Made by a program: the position numbers and the translations under genes. DNA of 64,000 bases from an uncultured Treponema sp. GTDB lineage: Bacteria > Spirochaetota > Spirochaetia > Treponematales > Treponemataceae. A model generated the notes under the pieces. The model was not told the origin of the DNA, did not search any database, and saw only the letters and a program-made list of their open reading frames with translations. Below are positions 16,741 to 25,567 of this stretch, piece by piece (within the stretch, counting starts at the first letter, position 1; each line of letters opens with the position of its first letter). The stretch lies in contig CALDIB010000032.1 in the NCBI GenBank assembly GCA_937902125.1, forward strand, positions 57,511 through 121,510. The letters are read 5' to 3'.

Positions 16741-16767
16741 AAGGCTTGCCTTTCGGCAAGCCTTAAA
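16741..16767. terminator. Bidirectional terminator between the GNAT gene and tRNA-Cys
   Basis: AAGGCTTGCC-tttc-GGCAAGCCTT, a perfect ten-base stem (16741-16764), with A run before and A/T after; it can end transcription from both sides. Confidence 0.75.
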
Positions 16768-16838
16768 GGAGTCTAGCGGAATCGAACCGCTGCATAGAGG
16801 TTTTGCAGACCTGCCCCTTACCACTTGGGTAAGACTCC
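16767..16838 (-). tRNA. tRNA-Cys (GCA)
   Basis: A 72-base cloverleaf on the minus strand: acceptor GGAGTCT/AGACTCC, D arm CCCAAGTGGTAAGGG, anticodon loop CTGCAAA (GCA), T loop GGTTCGATTCC, no encoded CCA. Confidence 0.93.
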
Positions 16839-16851
16839 ATATTGTTCTAAG

Positions 16852-16880
16852 AATATATCAGTTTTGGCTCTTTTTGTCAA
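16852..16880 (-). promoter_or_regulatory. tRNA-Cys promoter
   Basis: Minus strand -35 TTGACA (16875-16880), 17 bp spacer, -10 TATATT (16852-16857). Just upstream, the 13-base unit TGGCTTTTGTAAG is repeated twice in tandem. Confidence 0.65.
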
Positions 16881-16966
16881 GGTTTTGAAATGGCTTTTGT
16901 AAGTGGCTTTTGTAAGTGGAAATTATTGACGTTTGCGCCTTCGGCGCATGGGCATCAAGCGCTTGG

Positions 16967-17452
16967 TTAGTTGGCCCGGGCTGTTTCCAAAGCCTTTAAC
17001 AATTGCGCATTTTCTTCCGAGCCAGAAGTTTGGATTGGAATTTTTTTTCCGTCAAGCAATTCAATTTCCAAAAACTGGCCTTCTTTCACGCCCTTGATTT
17101 TGTTCCACTCGATGTAGGAACCGCCGGCAATCAAAGCGTTTTTGTAAATGCCTGTGTTGGCCGCGCAAGCGTCTTCCTTGCAAACTATGAAGATTCCCAA
17201 GGAGCAGACAGCGCAAACCAAAATAAAAAAGTAGGCGCCGTAGTCAATCAAAAAGGCAAAGGCCAAAACGCAAGGGATTGCAAAAAGCGTCATCATAGTC
17301 TTGGACTTGGCGGGCTTTGTAAGTTCGTAAAGGCAGTCGCCGGCCTTTTGCAAAACCTTCGCGCGGCGCGCTTTTTGGGTGAAGAGCATGATTGAATAAA
17401 AGGCTGTCGTCGCCGCGAGGCAAGCCAGCTGAACGATTGTTTTTGTTTCCAT
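16967..17452 (-). CDS. Membrane protein with a C-terminal PH-like region, unknown
   Basis: A 161-residue protein. Hydrophobic segments near residues 6-22, 48-60 and 62-85 anchor it, and the C-terminal third (TGIYKNALIAGGSYIEWNKIKGVKEGQFLEIELLDGKKIPI split by turns) looks like a small bacterial PH-type beta domain. The ATG at 17452 has AAGGAG eight bases upstream, which decides it over the ATG at 17503. Follows the Nudix gene by 47 bases. No function known. Confidence 0.6.
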   Translation of the reverse strand: METKTIVQLACLAATTAFYSIMLFTQKARRAKVLQKAGDCLYELTKPAKSKTMMTLFAIPCVLAFAFLIDYGAYFFILVCAVCSLGIFIVCKEDACAANTGIYKNALIAGGSYIEWNKIKGVKEGQFLEIELLDGKKIPIQTSGSEENAQLLKALETARAN

Positions 17453-17499
17453 ATGTATAACTCCTTGTGACGCTTTTGTTCGCCAGCAGTTCTGGTCTT

Positions 17500-18060
17500 T
17501 CAACCAATTTTTGCATGGGCGTTTTGGTCAATCCAAACTTTTAGCGCTTTTTTAGCCGACTCAAAAGCCAGCGGCAAAGCGTCAATGTCCGCCTGGCTTT
17601 GAACTTTCTTTAGGCAAAGTCCGCTCACTTCGCTGGCGTCGGCTTTTAGTCCGTCCAAAAATTCCTGAGCTTCCTTTTGGGAAAGGCTCGCGCAAAAAAA
17701 CAAGTCGCAGGTTTTGTAAGTGAAATTTTTGTAAGGGTAAGTGTTGGGAAAACTTGCGACATATTTTATGTTTTGGACGGAATTTCCTATTTCTTCGCGG
17801 CATTCCCGAAGCGCCGCGTCTTCCGCCGATTCGTCGGGATTGCAAAAGCCTCCCGGCAGGGCCAAAAAGCCTTTTCGCGGTTCTTTGGCTCGGCTTTCAA
17901 ACAAGACGTCTCCGTTTGGAAAGCGTATGATTAGGCCCACAGCGGCGGCGACATTGCAGTAAAGGTCAAAGCCGCATTCCGGGCAAGCCCATTTTTTGTT
18001 TTGCAAAAATTGAATTTTTTTTGAGCCGCATTCCGGACAAAGATTGAAACTGTTATTCAT
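17500..18060 (-). CDS. Nudix hydrolase with N-terminal zinc ribbon
   Basis: A 186-residue protein. It starts MNNSFNLCPECGS and has a second CPECGFDLYCN, a four-cysteine zinc ribbon as in NADH pyrophosphatases. The Nudix box is complete: GGFCNPDESAEDAALRE followed by CREEIG. It hydrolyses a nucleoside-diphosphate-linked compound, perhaps NADH or a sugar nucleotide. The start codon overlaps the stop of the upstream gene by eight bases. Confidence 0.82.
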   Translation of the reverse strand: MNNSFNLCPECGSKKIQFLQNKKWACPECGFDLYCNVAAAVGLIIRFPNGDVLFESRAKEPRKGFLALPGGFCNPDESAEDAALRECREEIGNSVQNIKYVASFPNTYPYKNFTYKTCDLFFCASLSQKEAQEFLDGLKADASEVSGLCLKKVQSQADIDALPLAFESAKKALKVWIDQNAHAKIG

Positions 18061-18448
18061 CGTCTTCTTCAGAATCGGCGGTTGTTCGGACTCTGACATA
18101 GCGCTCAAGCAATTTTAGCTCGTCCTTCAATTCGTCCGCGCCTCCGCCGGCCAAAAGCCTGTCGATGCAAGAGCTTGCCTTTGTGATTTGCAATTGCAGG
18201 GCCTGCTCAAATTTTCCGGCGCGGACAGAAACGCTGGGCTCTATTTTTTTTACCGCCTCAAAATGCTTGTGTATTTCTTGGGCTTGTTCCGGAAATTTTT
18301 CCTCCAAGTTCTTGGCCTTTTGGTCAAGGGTGCCAAAGGCGTTGATTATGTTGAGCATGGACTCGGATGCGGCCTTGAGGCTTTCCGGCGACGTCCGTTT
18401 TGAGGATTTGAGCTTGTTCAGCAAAGACTTAAAAATAGATTCGGCCAT
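18053..18448 (-). CDS. Small helical protein, unknown function
   Basis: A 131-residue, highly charged, almost wholly helical protein with an acidic tail (TADSEEDDE). Heptad-like leucine spacing suggests coiled-coil pairing. No signal peptide, no family recognised. Sits between ychF (18 bases upstream) and the Nudix gene (overlapping), so it is part of one operon. Confidence 0.6.
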   Translation of the reverse strand: MAESIFKSLLNKLKSSKRTSPESLKAASESMLNIINAFGTLDQKAKNLEEKFPEQAQEIHKHFEAVKKIEPSVSVRAGKFEQALQLQITKASSCIDRLLAGGGADELKDELKLLERYVRVRTTADSEEDDE

Positions 18449-18466
18449 TAAAAAGCGCCCGTCCTT

Positions 18467-19597
18467 TTAGACGTTGAACTTGAAGAACAAAACGTCTCCG
18501 TCTTTGACGATGTAGTCTTTTCCTTCTTGGCGGTATTTTCCCGCTTCCTTGATTTTGGCTTCGGTTCCGTATTGGCGAAGGTCGTCAATGGTGTAGGCTT
18601 CCGCTTTGATGAAGCCTTTTTCAAAGTCGGTGTGAATTACGCCGGCCGCTTTTGGCGCCGTGTCGCCCGCGTGAATTGTCCAAGCGCGGCATTCGTCGGG
18701 GCCGCCGGTGAAGAAGGTGGCCAAGCCCATAAGCTTGTATGTCTGCCGCGCCAAAACGTTAAGGCCCGATTCTTTAAGGCCCACCGCGTCCATAAATTCC
18801 TTGCGGTCGGCTTCTTCCTTTATGTCGCTAAGTTCCGCCTCAAATTTTCCGCAAATGACGACAACCTGGCTTCCTTCTTCCGCCGCGATTTTTTTCACGA
18901 CTTCAACATATTTGTTAGTTCCTTCCGCGATGGAATCTTCGTCAACATTGCAAACATAAAGCGTGGGCTTTAGCGTCAAAAGATGCATGTCGTAGAGGGC
19001 CAACTTTTCGTCGTCGGTAAGGTCGGCGGTTCTGGCTGGAGTTCCGTTTTGAAGCAAGGGCTTGATTTTGGCAACGCCGCTTGTCCAAGGCGCCAACTTT
19101 TTTTCTTCGTCCTTTCCAAGCGCCCGAATTGACTTTGTGACTTTTTCCTGCCGCTTTGCTATTGTGTCAAGGTCGGCCAGCGCCAGTTCCATGTTGATTG
19201 TAAGAATGTCGCTTTCCGGGTCTACGGCGGCCTCAACCTTGGCGTCGTCGCGGACGTGCATGATGTCGGGGTTGTCAAAGCAACGGACTACATGCGCTAT
19301 TACGCTTGTTTCTCTGATGTTGGCCAAAAACTGGTTTCCCAAGCCTTCGCCTTGGGACGCGCCCTTTATTAGGCCTGCGATGTCAACAAATTTTACCGTC
19401 GCGGGAGTTTTCTTTTTGGGCTGGAAAACGCCGGCCAAAAAGTCCAAGCGCTCGTCGGGAAGGTCTACGATTCCCACATTCGGGTCGATTGTGCAAAATG
19501 GAAAATTTTCAGCGGCGGCGGGCGCGGCTGTCAAAGCGGAAAAAATAGTGGACTTTCCAACATTCGGAAGTCCAACGATGCCACATTCTAAAGACAT
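18467..19597 (-). CDS. ychF: YchF/OLA1 family ATPase
   Basis: A 376-residue OBG-family P-loop protein. G1 is GLPNVGKSTIFSAL, G3 is DIAGLIKGASQGEGLGN, and G4 is NVDE in place of NKxD, which explains the ATP rather than GTP preference known for the family. The C-terminal TGS/YchF-C domain ends with the usual KAGKYRQEGKDYIVKDGDVLFFKFNV-like tail. It binds ribosomes and affects stress responses. Full length for the family; ATG with AAGGAAAGC ahead. Confidence 0.93.
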   Translation of the reverse strand: MSLECGIVGLPNVGKSTIFSALTAAPAAAENFPFCTIDPNVGIVDLPDERLDFLAGVFQPKKKTPATVKFVDIAGLIKGASQGEGLGNQFLANIRETSVIAHVVRCFDNPDIMHVRDDAKVEAAVDPESDILTINMELALADLDTIAKRQEKVTKSIRALGKDEEKKLAPWTSGVAKIKPLLQNGTPARTADLTDDEKLALYDMHLLTLKPTLYVCNVDEDSIAEGTNKYVEVVKKIAAEEGSQVVVICGKFEAELSDIKEEADRKEFMDAVGLKESGLNVLARQTYKLMGLATFFTGGPDECRAWTIHAGDTAPKAAGVIHTDFEKGFIKAEAYTIDDLRQYGTEAKIKEAGKYRQEGKDYIVKDGDVLFFKFNV

Positions 19598-19761
19598 AAG
19601 CTTTCCTTAAAGTAAAAATGATGAACCATTATAGTTGAAAATGTGGAATTGTTCAACAGCGGAAAAACGCCTGCGAAAAAACGCCCGCGGGGGCAGGTGG
19701 CGGGGCGCGTTTTTTTTGCCCGCCGCTGGGATTTTTGAAGCGCCTAAAAGTCTGATTGGGG

Positions 19762-19810
19762 CGCATTTTCAGAGTTACCTCTAAAAAGCTGAACTTTTTA
19801 GAGGTTCCCT
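19762..19810 (-). repeat. Flanking hairpin repeat, copy A
   Basis: On the minus strand it reads GGGAACCTCTAAAAA, a short loop, TTTTTAGAGG and then TAACTCTGAAAATGCG. The ten-base arms CCTCTAAAAA/TTTTTAGAGG pair perfectly. Near-identical to copies at 33033 and 63951; this one faces the opposite way to copy B. Confidence 0.8.
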
Positions 19811-19966
19811 GAATTTTTTTTAAGACCAAGACGTTTCATATTCAGCCTCCAACAAATGATGTTCGCGCCATTCTATCGGTTTTTTTTCATAAAAGGCAAT
19901 CTTGAAAGGGAAGAAATCGGCTTTTTTGCAAGCGTTTGCCCTGAGAGAGGTCAGTTCAAAAAAAAC

Positions 19967-19995
19967 TTGCGGAATCAATAAAGTCGCGCTATAAT
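19967..19995 (+). promoter_or_regulatory. cas operon promoter
   Basis: -35 TTGCGG (19967-19972), 17 bp spacer, -10 TATAAT (19990-19995). All genes from cas6 to cas2 follow on the same strand with gaps of under 25 bases, so one transcript is likely. Confidence 0.6.
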
Positions 19996-20030
19996 CCTAT
20001 GAGGAGCGCGAGCAGATCTAGAAGTCACTG

Positions 20031-21030
20031 ATGTGTATTTTTAGAGCTTCTCATTTTTTTATGTTTGAAATTAAATATTTGCCTCTTGTTTTTGAAATTA
20101 ATTTTACAAAGCCTGTTCTTGCCGATTCTAATCCTCTTTTTGTTTTGAGAAGCATGCTGGGCTTTAAATTAAAAAATCTCTGCTGCATTGCCCGCCAAAA
20201 ATCGTGCCCAGACTGCATGTATGTGGCAACCTGCGCCTATGCATTTTTATTTGAAACGATTTTGCCCAAAACTAATTCTTTTCAACCTGGAAGAAACAGA
20301 GCCTCTCACCCCTACAGTTTTTCCGCTCCATTAAATTGCGGAATCGAAAATTTTATGGGGGGGGGGACAGAAGTATAGTGAAATAAAAGATTTTTCATTT
20401 ACAATCACACTATTTGGGAAAGCAATTGAATACCTTCCTTACATATTTGCTTCTGTTCAAACGGCTGGAAAATCAGGTCTTTTTAAAAGCAGAAGACCTT
20501 TTGAAATTTCAAGCGTTCTTTGCGATGGGAATAACATTTTTGATTCAGAAAGCGACGCAATTCAAAATTCAAATCTTCCAGTAAAAAAATTTTCTATTCC
20601 CGAAAATTCTTCAAAAAAGTATCAGGGCGAAATTTTAGTGGAACTTCGCTCGCCTCTTCGCTTTAAAGTTCAAGGAAAATATACAAAAGATTTTGAAGCG
20701 CAAGACTTTATGCGCTGTCTTTTTAGGCGGGCAAAAACCATGTGCCTTATGTATGGAAGCGCCTCAACGGATTCACTCTATTCGGAAAATAATTCAATTC
20801 AGATTATTGAGCGAAATTTAAAATGGAAAGATCAGGTTCATTATTCAGCGCGTCAAAAAAAAGCCATGGAACTTGGCGGCGCTCTTGGCGCATTTAAAAT
20901 GTCCGGCATTTTTACAGAAGTGGATTTGGCGCTTTTTGATTTTGCAAAAATAGCAAATTGCGGAAAAAACACAATATTTGGACTTGGTCAAATGGACTGG
21001 TGGGGAAAGCTTTCGGAGGTAAAAGAATAG
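20031..21030 (+). pseudogene. cas6: cas6 (pre-crRNA endoribonuclease), interrupted at a G10 tract
   Basis: Two frames together encode a full Cas6. The 5' part (to 20357) has the family pattern ARQKSCPDCMYVATCAYAFLFE and ends HPYSFSAPLNCGIENFM; the 3' part resumes after ten G (20357-20366) with QKYSEIKDFSF, LFGKAIEYLPYIFASV and the C-terminal glycine loop GKNTIFGLGQMDW. The tract has one G too many (G9 would join the frames); as it stands translation stops nine codons later. The start may be 20031 or the ATG at 20061. This enzyme cuts the repeat RNA to make crRNAs, so the break would silence the locus. It may be a phase-variable switch or a sequencing error. Confidence 0.85.
20357..20366 (+). 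repeat. G10 homopolymer in cas6
   Basis: Ten consecutive G, the longest in the window, placed in the first third of cas6. Loss of one G restores the reading frame. Confidence 0.9.
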
Positions 21031-23415
21031 ATGAGCATAACAGTAAAAGAAATTGTTCTTGCGTCTTACCTGCATGATGTGGGGAAGTTTGCGCAAAGGG
21101 CGGACAAAAAAGATTTGTTCAAAAAGGAATACGAAGCCCTTGTTGGAGTAAAACAAAAAGGAGAATGGTACAGCCATCAGCATGCTGTTTACACAAAATG
21201 CTTTTTGGAAAAGTTCCGCAATGTCTTGCCCGATGATGTGGACACTAAGGCGGTAATTGACCTTGCTTCATGCCACCACAATCCTTCTTCTTATGAAGAA
21301 TGGATTATAGCCCAAGGAGACAGGCTTTCTAGCGGCTCTGACAGATGCAATGTCTTAAAAGAAAATGAAGAAATTCAAAATGACGAAGTGAGCGCGAAGT
21401 TTTACGAAAAACCCATGATTCACATTTTGTCCACTGTAAAAATAGATGGACGCGATGAAGGAAAAACCGCTTATTGTAAAATGGCTTCTTTAGAAAAAGA
21501 TGCGGTTCTTTCTTCATCGGAAAAGAAAATTGGAAAAGAAGATTATGAGCGTCTTTGGAAAGATTTTGAAGCGGACTTTCAAAAACTTCAAGACTTAAAA
21601 TACAATAACTTTGTTCCGGCTCTGGACAGCCTTTTAGAGCGTTACTGGTGGTGCATTCCTTCTGCCACAAACGCAGACGCAGACATAAGTTTGTATCAGC
21701 ACGCAAAAACAACTGCAGCCTTTGCAAGCGCGATTTATCTTTTTCAAAAAGAAGTCGGAAAAGAAAATAAAGTTGAACTTGAAAAAAATGACGAGAATAA
21801 ATTCATCTTTATAAAATCCGATGTTTCGGGCATTCAAAAATATATTTTTGACTTAAAGACAACTAGCGACAACGCAAAACTTTTGAGGGCAAAAAGTTTT
21901 CAGATAGCCATGCTTGGAAAAATCATTAGCGACAGGATTGTTCAAGCTTTTGATTTGAGCGGCGCTAATGTTTTGACTTCCGCTGGCGGAAACAGCATGA
22001 TTTTGCTTCCTAACACAAAAAGCGTCCGTTCAAAACTGGAAGAAATTCAAAAAGAAAGCCAGGAATATTTTCTGCGCGAATTTGCAGGAAAGCTTTCTGT
22101 AATCATTTCTAGCGGAATTGAAGCGAGCGCAAAGGATATTCAAAAGGAAAATGTCCGCGCTCTTATAAATAAAATTGGAACTGACGCTGACTGCGCTAAA
22201 CAAAAGAAAATGCAAATTGCTCTTGGTAAAAGCGGCCACATTCTTTCTGACTTGTATGGCGCTCTCCAGCAAAACGGCGAATGTCCACAGTGCGGCTTGT
22301 ATCCTTCAAGCGGACTAGGCGAAGACGGAAACCGTAAGCCTTGCAAAAACTGCGACATGCTAAAAGAAATTGGCGGAAAACTTGTTAAAGCCGCAAGAGT
22401 TTCTGTGAATGCAAAAGAGCTGAAGCATTTTGGCGAAATGGTAAAAGTTTATCGTGACGAAAAATCGGGCGAAAGAGGCTTGTATTCTGTAAACGATTTT
22501 ACAGGAAAAAACGCGCTTTTGTATCTTCCTTACACGGCTCCTAAAAAAGAAAACGGCGACCTTTTGACTTTTGAAGAAATTGCAAAAAAGTCTACAGGAA
22601 ACAAAAAACTTGCCATGTTCAAGGCGGACATTGACAACTTGGGCTTTATCTTTTCTAGCGGACTTGGAAAGCGCATGAGTTTTTCCCGCTATGCCGACAT
22701 GAGTTTTATGCTACATTATTTTTTCAGCGCTTTTTACACTCATTTTTTGGAATCAAAATCTTGCCTGATGACTAGCGACGACGGAAATAAAATTACAGTC
22801 AAATACAAAGACGTGATTTACACAGTTTTTTCTGGCGGAGACGATTTGTGCGTTTTGGGTTCTTGGGACGCGGTTTTGCATTTTGCCTGTGACTTTCATA
22901 AAGCCCTTGAAGATTTTACAAACCACAATCCTTCTGTAAGTCTTTCTGCCGGAATCGCGCTTGGCTCAAGCAATGTTCCTGTAAAAAATCTAGCGGAAGA
23001 AGCGGAAAACGCTCTGGAAAAATCTAAGGCTCGAAAGATTGACGACAAGACTGTAAAGAACGCAATTACTGTTTTTGACACAACAGTTTCCTGGGGTGAT
23101 TTTGAAGATCTTCTTAAAGCAGGCGAGAAAATTCAAAATCATCTTGAAAGCGAAAACGACAAAAGGGAAGCGGAACTTTCAAAAGGCGTTGTCTATAAGA
23201 TGATTGACTTTTCAAAGCGGGCGGAGGCAGTGGACAAGGGAAATGTTGACGTTCACGATTTGGCATGGGCAAGTAACTTTCACTATGTGGTGGCGCGAAA
23301 TGTTAAAGACAAAGACTTAAAAAATTGGCTTTTGAACTTTGGAAGTAACAAAGACAAAATGATTAAATTTCGCATAGCGGTAAGTTATGCGTTGTACACA
23401 CAAAGAAAAAATTAA
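21031..23415 (+). CDS. cas10: Cas10/Csm1, type III-A signature subunit
   Basis: A 794-residue protein with an N-terminal HD nuclease (ASYLHDVGKF, His15-Asp16), a first palm domain (SDVSGIQKYIF), a zinc-binding module (Cys418, Cys421, Cys438, Cys441) and a second palm with the intact cyclase motif GGDD at 602-605. It should cut ssDNA and make cyclic oligoadenylate from ATP when the complex binds target RNA. All key residues for both activities are present. The ATG follows the cas6 stop directly, with GGAGGT upstream; translation could depend on cas6 being in frame. Confidence 0.95.
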   Translation: MSITVKEIVLASYLHDVGKFAQRADKKDLFKKEYEALVGVKQKGEWYSHQHAVYTKCFLEKFRNVLPDDVDTKAVIDLASCHHNPSSYEEWIIAQGDRLSSGSDRCNVLKENEEIQNDEVSAKFYEKPMIHILSTVKIDGRDEGKTAYCKMASLEKDAVLSSSEKKIGKEDYERLWKDFEADFQKLQDLKYNNFVPALDSLLERYWWCIPSATNADADISLYQHAKTTAAFASAIYLFQKEVGKENKVELEKNDENKFIFIKSDVSGIQKYIFDLKTTSDNAKLLRAKSFQIAMLGKIISDRIVQAFDLSGANVLTSAGGNSMILLPNTKSVRSKLEEIQKESQEYFLREFAGKLSVIISSGIEASAKDIQKENVRALINKIGTDADCAKQKKMQIALGKSGHILSDLYGALQQNGECPQCGLYPSSGLGEDGNRKPCKNCDMLKEIGGKLVKAARVSVNAKELKHFGEMVKVYRDEKSGERGLYSVNDFTGKNALLYLPYTAPKKENGDLLTFEEIAKKSTGNKKLAMFKADIDNLGFIFSSGLGKRMSFSRYADMSFMLHYFFSAFYTHFLESKSCLMTSDDGNKITVKYKDVIYTVFSGGDDLCVLGSWDAVLHFACDFHKALEDFTNHNPSVSLSAGIALGSSNVPVKNLAEEAENALEKSKARKIDDKTVKNAITVFDTTVSWGDFEDLLKAGEKIQNHLESENDKREAELSKGVVYKMIDFSKRAEAVDKGNVDVHDLAWASNFHYVVARNVKDKDLKNWLLNFGSNKDKMIKFRIAVSYALYTQRKN

Positions 23416-23427
23416 TTGGAGGAAAAG

Positions 23428-23928
23428 ATGGCACACAATGATTATCGAGGCGGAGGCAGCTACGGAAACGCAAGGCCACAGTTTGAAGACAATCCACCTG
23501 TGGAAATTAAGAGTTTTTATGACGCAGATGGAAATGTTAAAATTGAACTTTTTGACTCAACTGCAAAAAAAGTGGCTGAAAGTTTTGTGGGAACCAACAA
23601 AAATGGAAAAGACATCGGAGTGAGTTCAACGCAACTGCGGCGCATTTTTGACGAGGTTAAACGCTACAAGAGAGTTTTGGCTTCCAGCAATGTAAAATGG
23701 GAAGATCAGCTTCCTTACATCAAAATGATAAAGTCAAAAGTCGCCTATACGGTCGCCCGCGCCGCAAAGCAAAAGTCTGAGGAAGAAAAAGTTTACAAAA
23801 ACCTTGAAAGCTTTATTTCTCAGGGAATCAATCTTGTAAAAAGTCAAAAGGACTACAAAGTTTTTGTTTCGCTTTTTGAAGCGGCATACGGTTTTTATTA
23901 TGAACTTGCGCCAAGCAGCGCAAAATAA
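23428..23928 (+). CDS. csm2: Csm2, type III-A small subunit
   Basis: A 166-residue protein by position and type: a flexible glycine-rich N-terminus (NDYRGGGSYGNARP), then helices including QLRRIFDEVKRYKRVL, which is the typical Csm2 helix, and a C-terminal helical half. It lines the crRNA-target duplex in the complex. Start at the ATG at 23428 with GGAGG six bases upstream; the in-frame TTG at 23416 is the Shine-Dalgarno itself. Confidence 0.88.
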   Translation: MAHNDYRGGGSYGNARPQFEDNPPVEIKSFYDADGNVKIELFDSTAKKVAESFVGTNKNGKDIGVSSTQLRRIFDEVKRYKRVLASSNVKWEDQLPYIKMIKSKVAYTVARAAKQKSEEEKVYKNLESFISQGINLVKSQKDYKVFVSLFEAAYGFYYELAPSSAK

Positions 23929-23943
23929 ATTGGAGGAAACAAA

Positions 23944-24633
23944 ATGAAACAGCTTGAAACAAAGAAAATAACCGGAAGAATCGTGGTAAAAACTGGTCTT
24001 CACATAGGGGCAGGAAACGAAAAAGTTGAAATTGGCGGAATGGATAATCCTATAATCCGTAATCCTCTTACGCAAGAGCCTTACATTCCCGGAAGCAGCA
24101 TAAAAGGAAAGTTGCGCAGCCTTATGGAATGGAAGCTTGAGAAATTAAACACTAGCGCATCATATAAGGAATTTAACGGTTGCAAATGCGGAATGCCTGA
24201 CTGCCAAATCTGCCGAGTTTTTGGAAGCGCCAACAACGGAAAAAATGCCGACGACGAAAGCGCAAAGCGAGGGCCAACGCGCGTTATTGTCCGAGACGCG
24301 GTTCTTACAAAGGACTGGAAAGACGCCTTTGCGGACCGAAAGCCGATTGTAGAAGAAAAAAATGAGAATGCCTTAAACCGCATAACGGCGCATGCAACTC
24401 CCCGCCCGATTGAGCGCGTGGTTCCGGGCGTGGAGTTTGACTTTGAAATTGACTACCGCGTCATAGACACCGGAGATGGTGGCGAAACTGACAAAAAATA
24501 TTTTAACGAAGTCGTTCTTGAATCTCTTAAACTTTTAAAAAACGATTTTTTGGGCGGGGGCGGAAGCCGCGGAAACGGCCAGATTGAGTTTATTGACTTA
24601 AAAGATGAAAGCGGAAACGAAATTAAATTGTAA
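23944..24633 (+). CDS. csm3: Csm3, type III-A backbone RNase
   Basis: A 229-residue RAMP protein. The N-terminal IGGMDNPIIRN carries Asp34, the residue that cuts target RNA every six bases in this family. It is followed by the hallmark YIPGSSIKGKLRSLMEW, a CGMPDCQICRVFG cysteine patch that may bind zinc, and the glycine loop FLGGGGSRGNGQIEF. Forms the helical backbone on the crRNA. GGAGG Shine-Dalgarno. Confidence 0.94.
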   Translation: MKQLETKKITGRIVVKTGLHIGAGNEKVEIGGMDNPIIRNPLTQEPYIPGSSIKGKLRSLMEWKLEKLNTSASYKEFNGCKCGMPDCQICRVFGSANNGKNADDESAKRGPTRVIVRDAVLTKDWKDAFADRKPIVEEKNENALNRITAHATPRPIERVVPGVEFDFEIDYRVIDTGDGGETDKKYFNEVVLESLKLLKNDFLGGGGSRGNGQIEFIDLKDESGNEIKL

Positions 24634-24642
24634 GGCGGAAAG

Positions 24643-25560
24643 ATGAATACATATAAAATTTCTATAGAAGTTCTCTCGCCGCTAGAAACTCCGCTAAAAG
24701 GCGACACAATCTGGGGACACATTGCCTGGGGAATCGCAAATCATCAGGGCGATGAGGCGGTTGCGGAATTTATTGAAGACTGCAAAAATCCCGACAAAGC
24801 CTTTGTGGTTTCTTCGGCTTTTCCAAAAGGAACAATTTGCAAAAACATAGAGCCGCCTCCTGAACGCAAAGATGACTTTGACGCGGAAGACTACGCAAAA
24901 ATTAAGCAGTGCAAAAAGCAAAAGTTTCAAAGCGCGGCTTACTTTGTAAATGAAGTTCCAACTTCTAAGAGTGATAAAGAAAGCGAGGAGAAACTTAAAA
25001 ATCCATTTGCGCAAAATATTTCTACCCACAACAGCATAAACCGCTGGACAAACACTGTGCAAGAAGGCGCTCTTTATGCAACAAGCGAAATGTGGAGCCG
25101 TCAAAAGGATTTTGACATTTACCTTGTTTCTTCGTATTCAGAAAAAAGAATAGAAGAACTTTTTGAATGGGCTTTTGAAAACGGCTATGGCGCGGACTCT
25201 TCTGTAGGAAAGGGTAAAATAAGTGTTGCAAAAAACTCATTGCATAAAGTTACGTTCAAAAAAAACGGCAGTGGCATAAAAAAATACGTTGCCCTTTCTC
25301 CCTTCGTCTTGACAACTGTTGATTCTGATGAATTAAAGGCAATGGATTTGCGGGCCGACATTTTTGTCCGCTCTGGAAAAATCGGCGGAGCTTTTGTTTC
25401 AAGTCATATTCCCTGGAAAAAGACAGTGGTGATGTATGACGAAGGGGCGACATTTATTTCTGACAAAGAAATTAGTTTTATCGGAAACTTGATAACAGAT
25501 GTCCACCAAGACCCAAAAATCTGCCAGGCAGGTTTTGCCCCAGTAATCCCCATTGAGTGA
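24643..25560 (+). CDS. csm4: Csm4, type III-A crRNA 5'-handle subunit
   Basis: A 305-residue RAMP protein in the standard Csm4 position. It opens IEVLSPLETPLKGDTIWGHIAW, the family start, has GYGADSSVGKGKISV as internal glycine loop and ends HQDPKICQAGFAPVIPIE. It holds the 5' repeat tag of the crRNA and docks Cas10. Confidence 0.92.
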   Translation: MNTYKISIEVLSPLETPLKGDTIWGHIAWGIANHQGDEAVAEFIEDCKNPDKAFVVSSAFPKGTICKNIEPPPERKDDFDAEDYAKIKQCKKQKFQSAAYFVNEVPTSKSDKESEEKLKNPFAQNISTHNSINRWTNTVQEGALYATSEMWSRQKDFDIYLVSSYSEKRIEELFEWAFENGYGADSSVGKGKISVAKNSLHKVTFKKNGSGIKKYVALSPFVLTTVDSDELKAMDLRADIFVRSGKIGGAFVSSHIPWKKTVVMYDEGATFISDKEISFIGNLITDVHQDPKICQAGFAPVIPIE

Positions 25561-25567
25561 GGCCTTT

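Larger units (their letters stand above)
19598..20030. other. Intergenic region at the left edge of the CRISPR island
   Basis: Contains a GC-rich imperfect hairpin (about 19665-19735), the left flanking hairpin repeat (19762-19810), a truncated minus-strand start (ATG at 19839 with GGAGG ahead, stopping inside the repeat at 19798) and the cas promoter at 19967-19995. No complete gene. Confidence 0.6.

Noticed and set aside
16967..17031. Minus-strand hairpin TGCGCC/GGCGCA near 16935 as a terminator
   Set aside because: No T run follows the stem on either strand, so I did not list it as a terminator.
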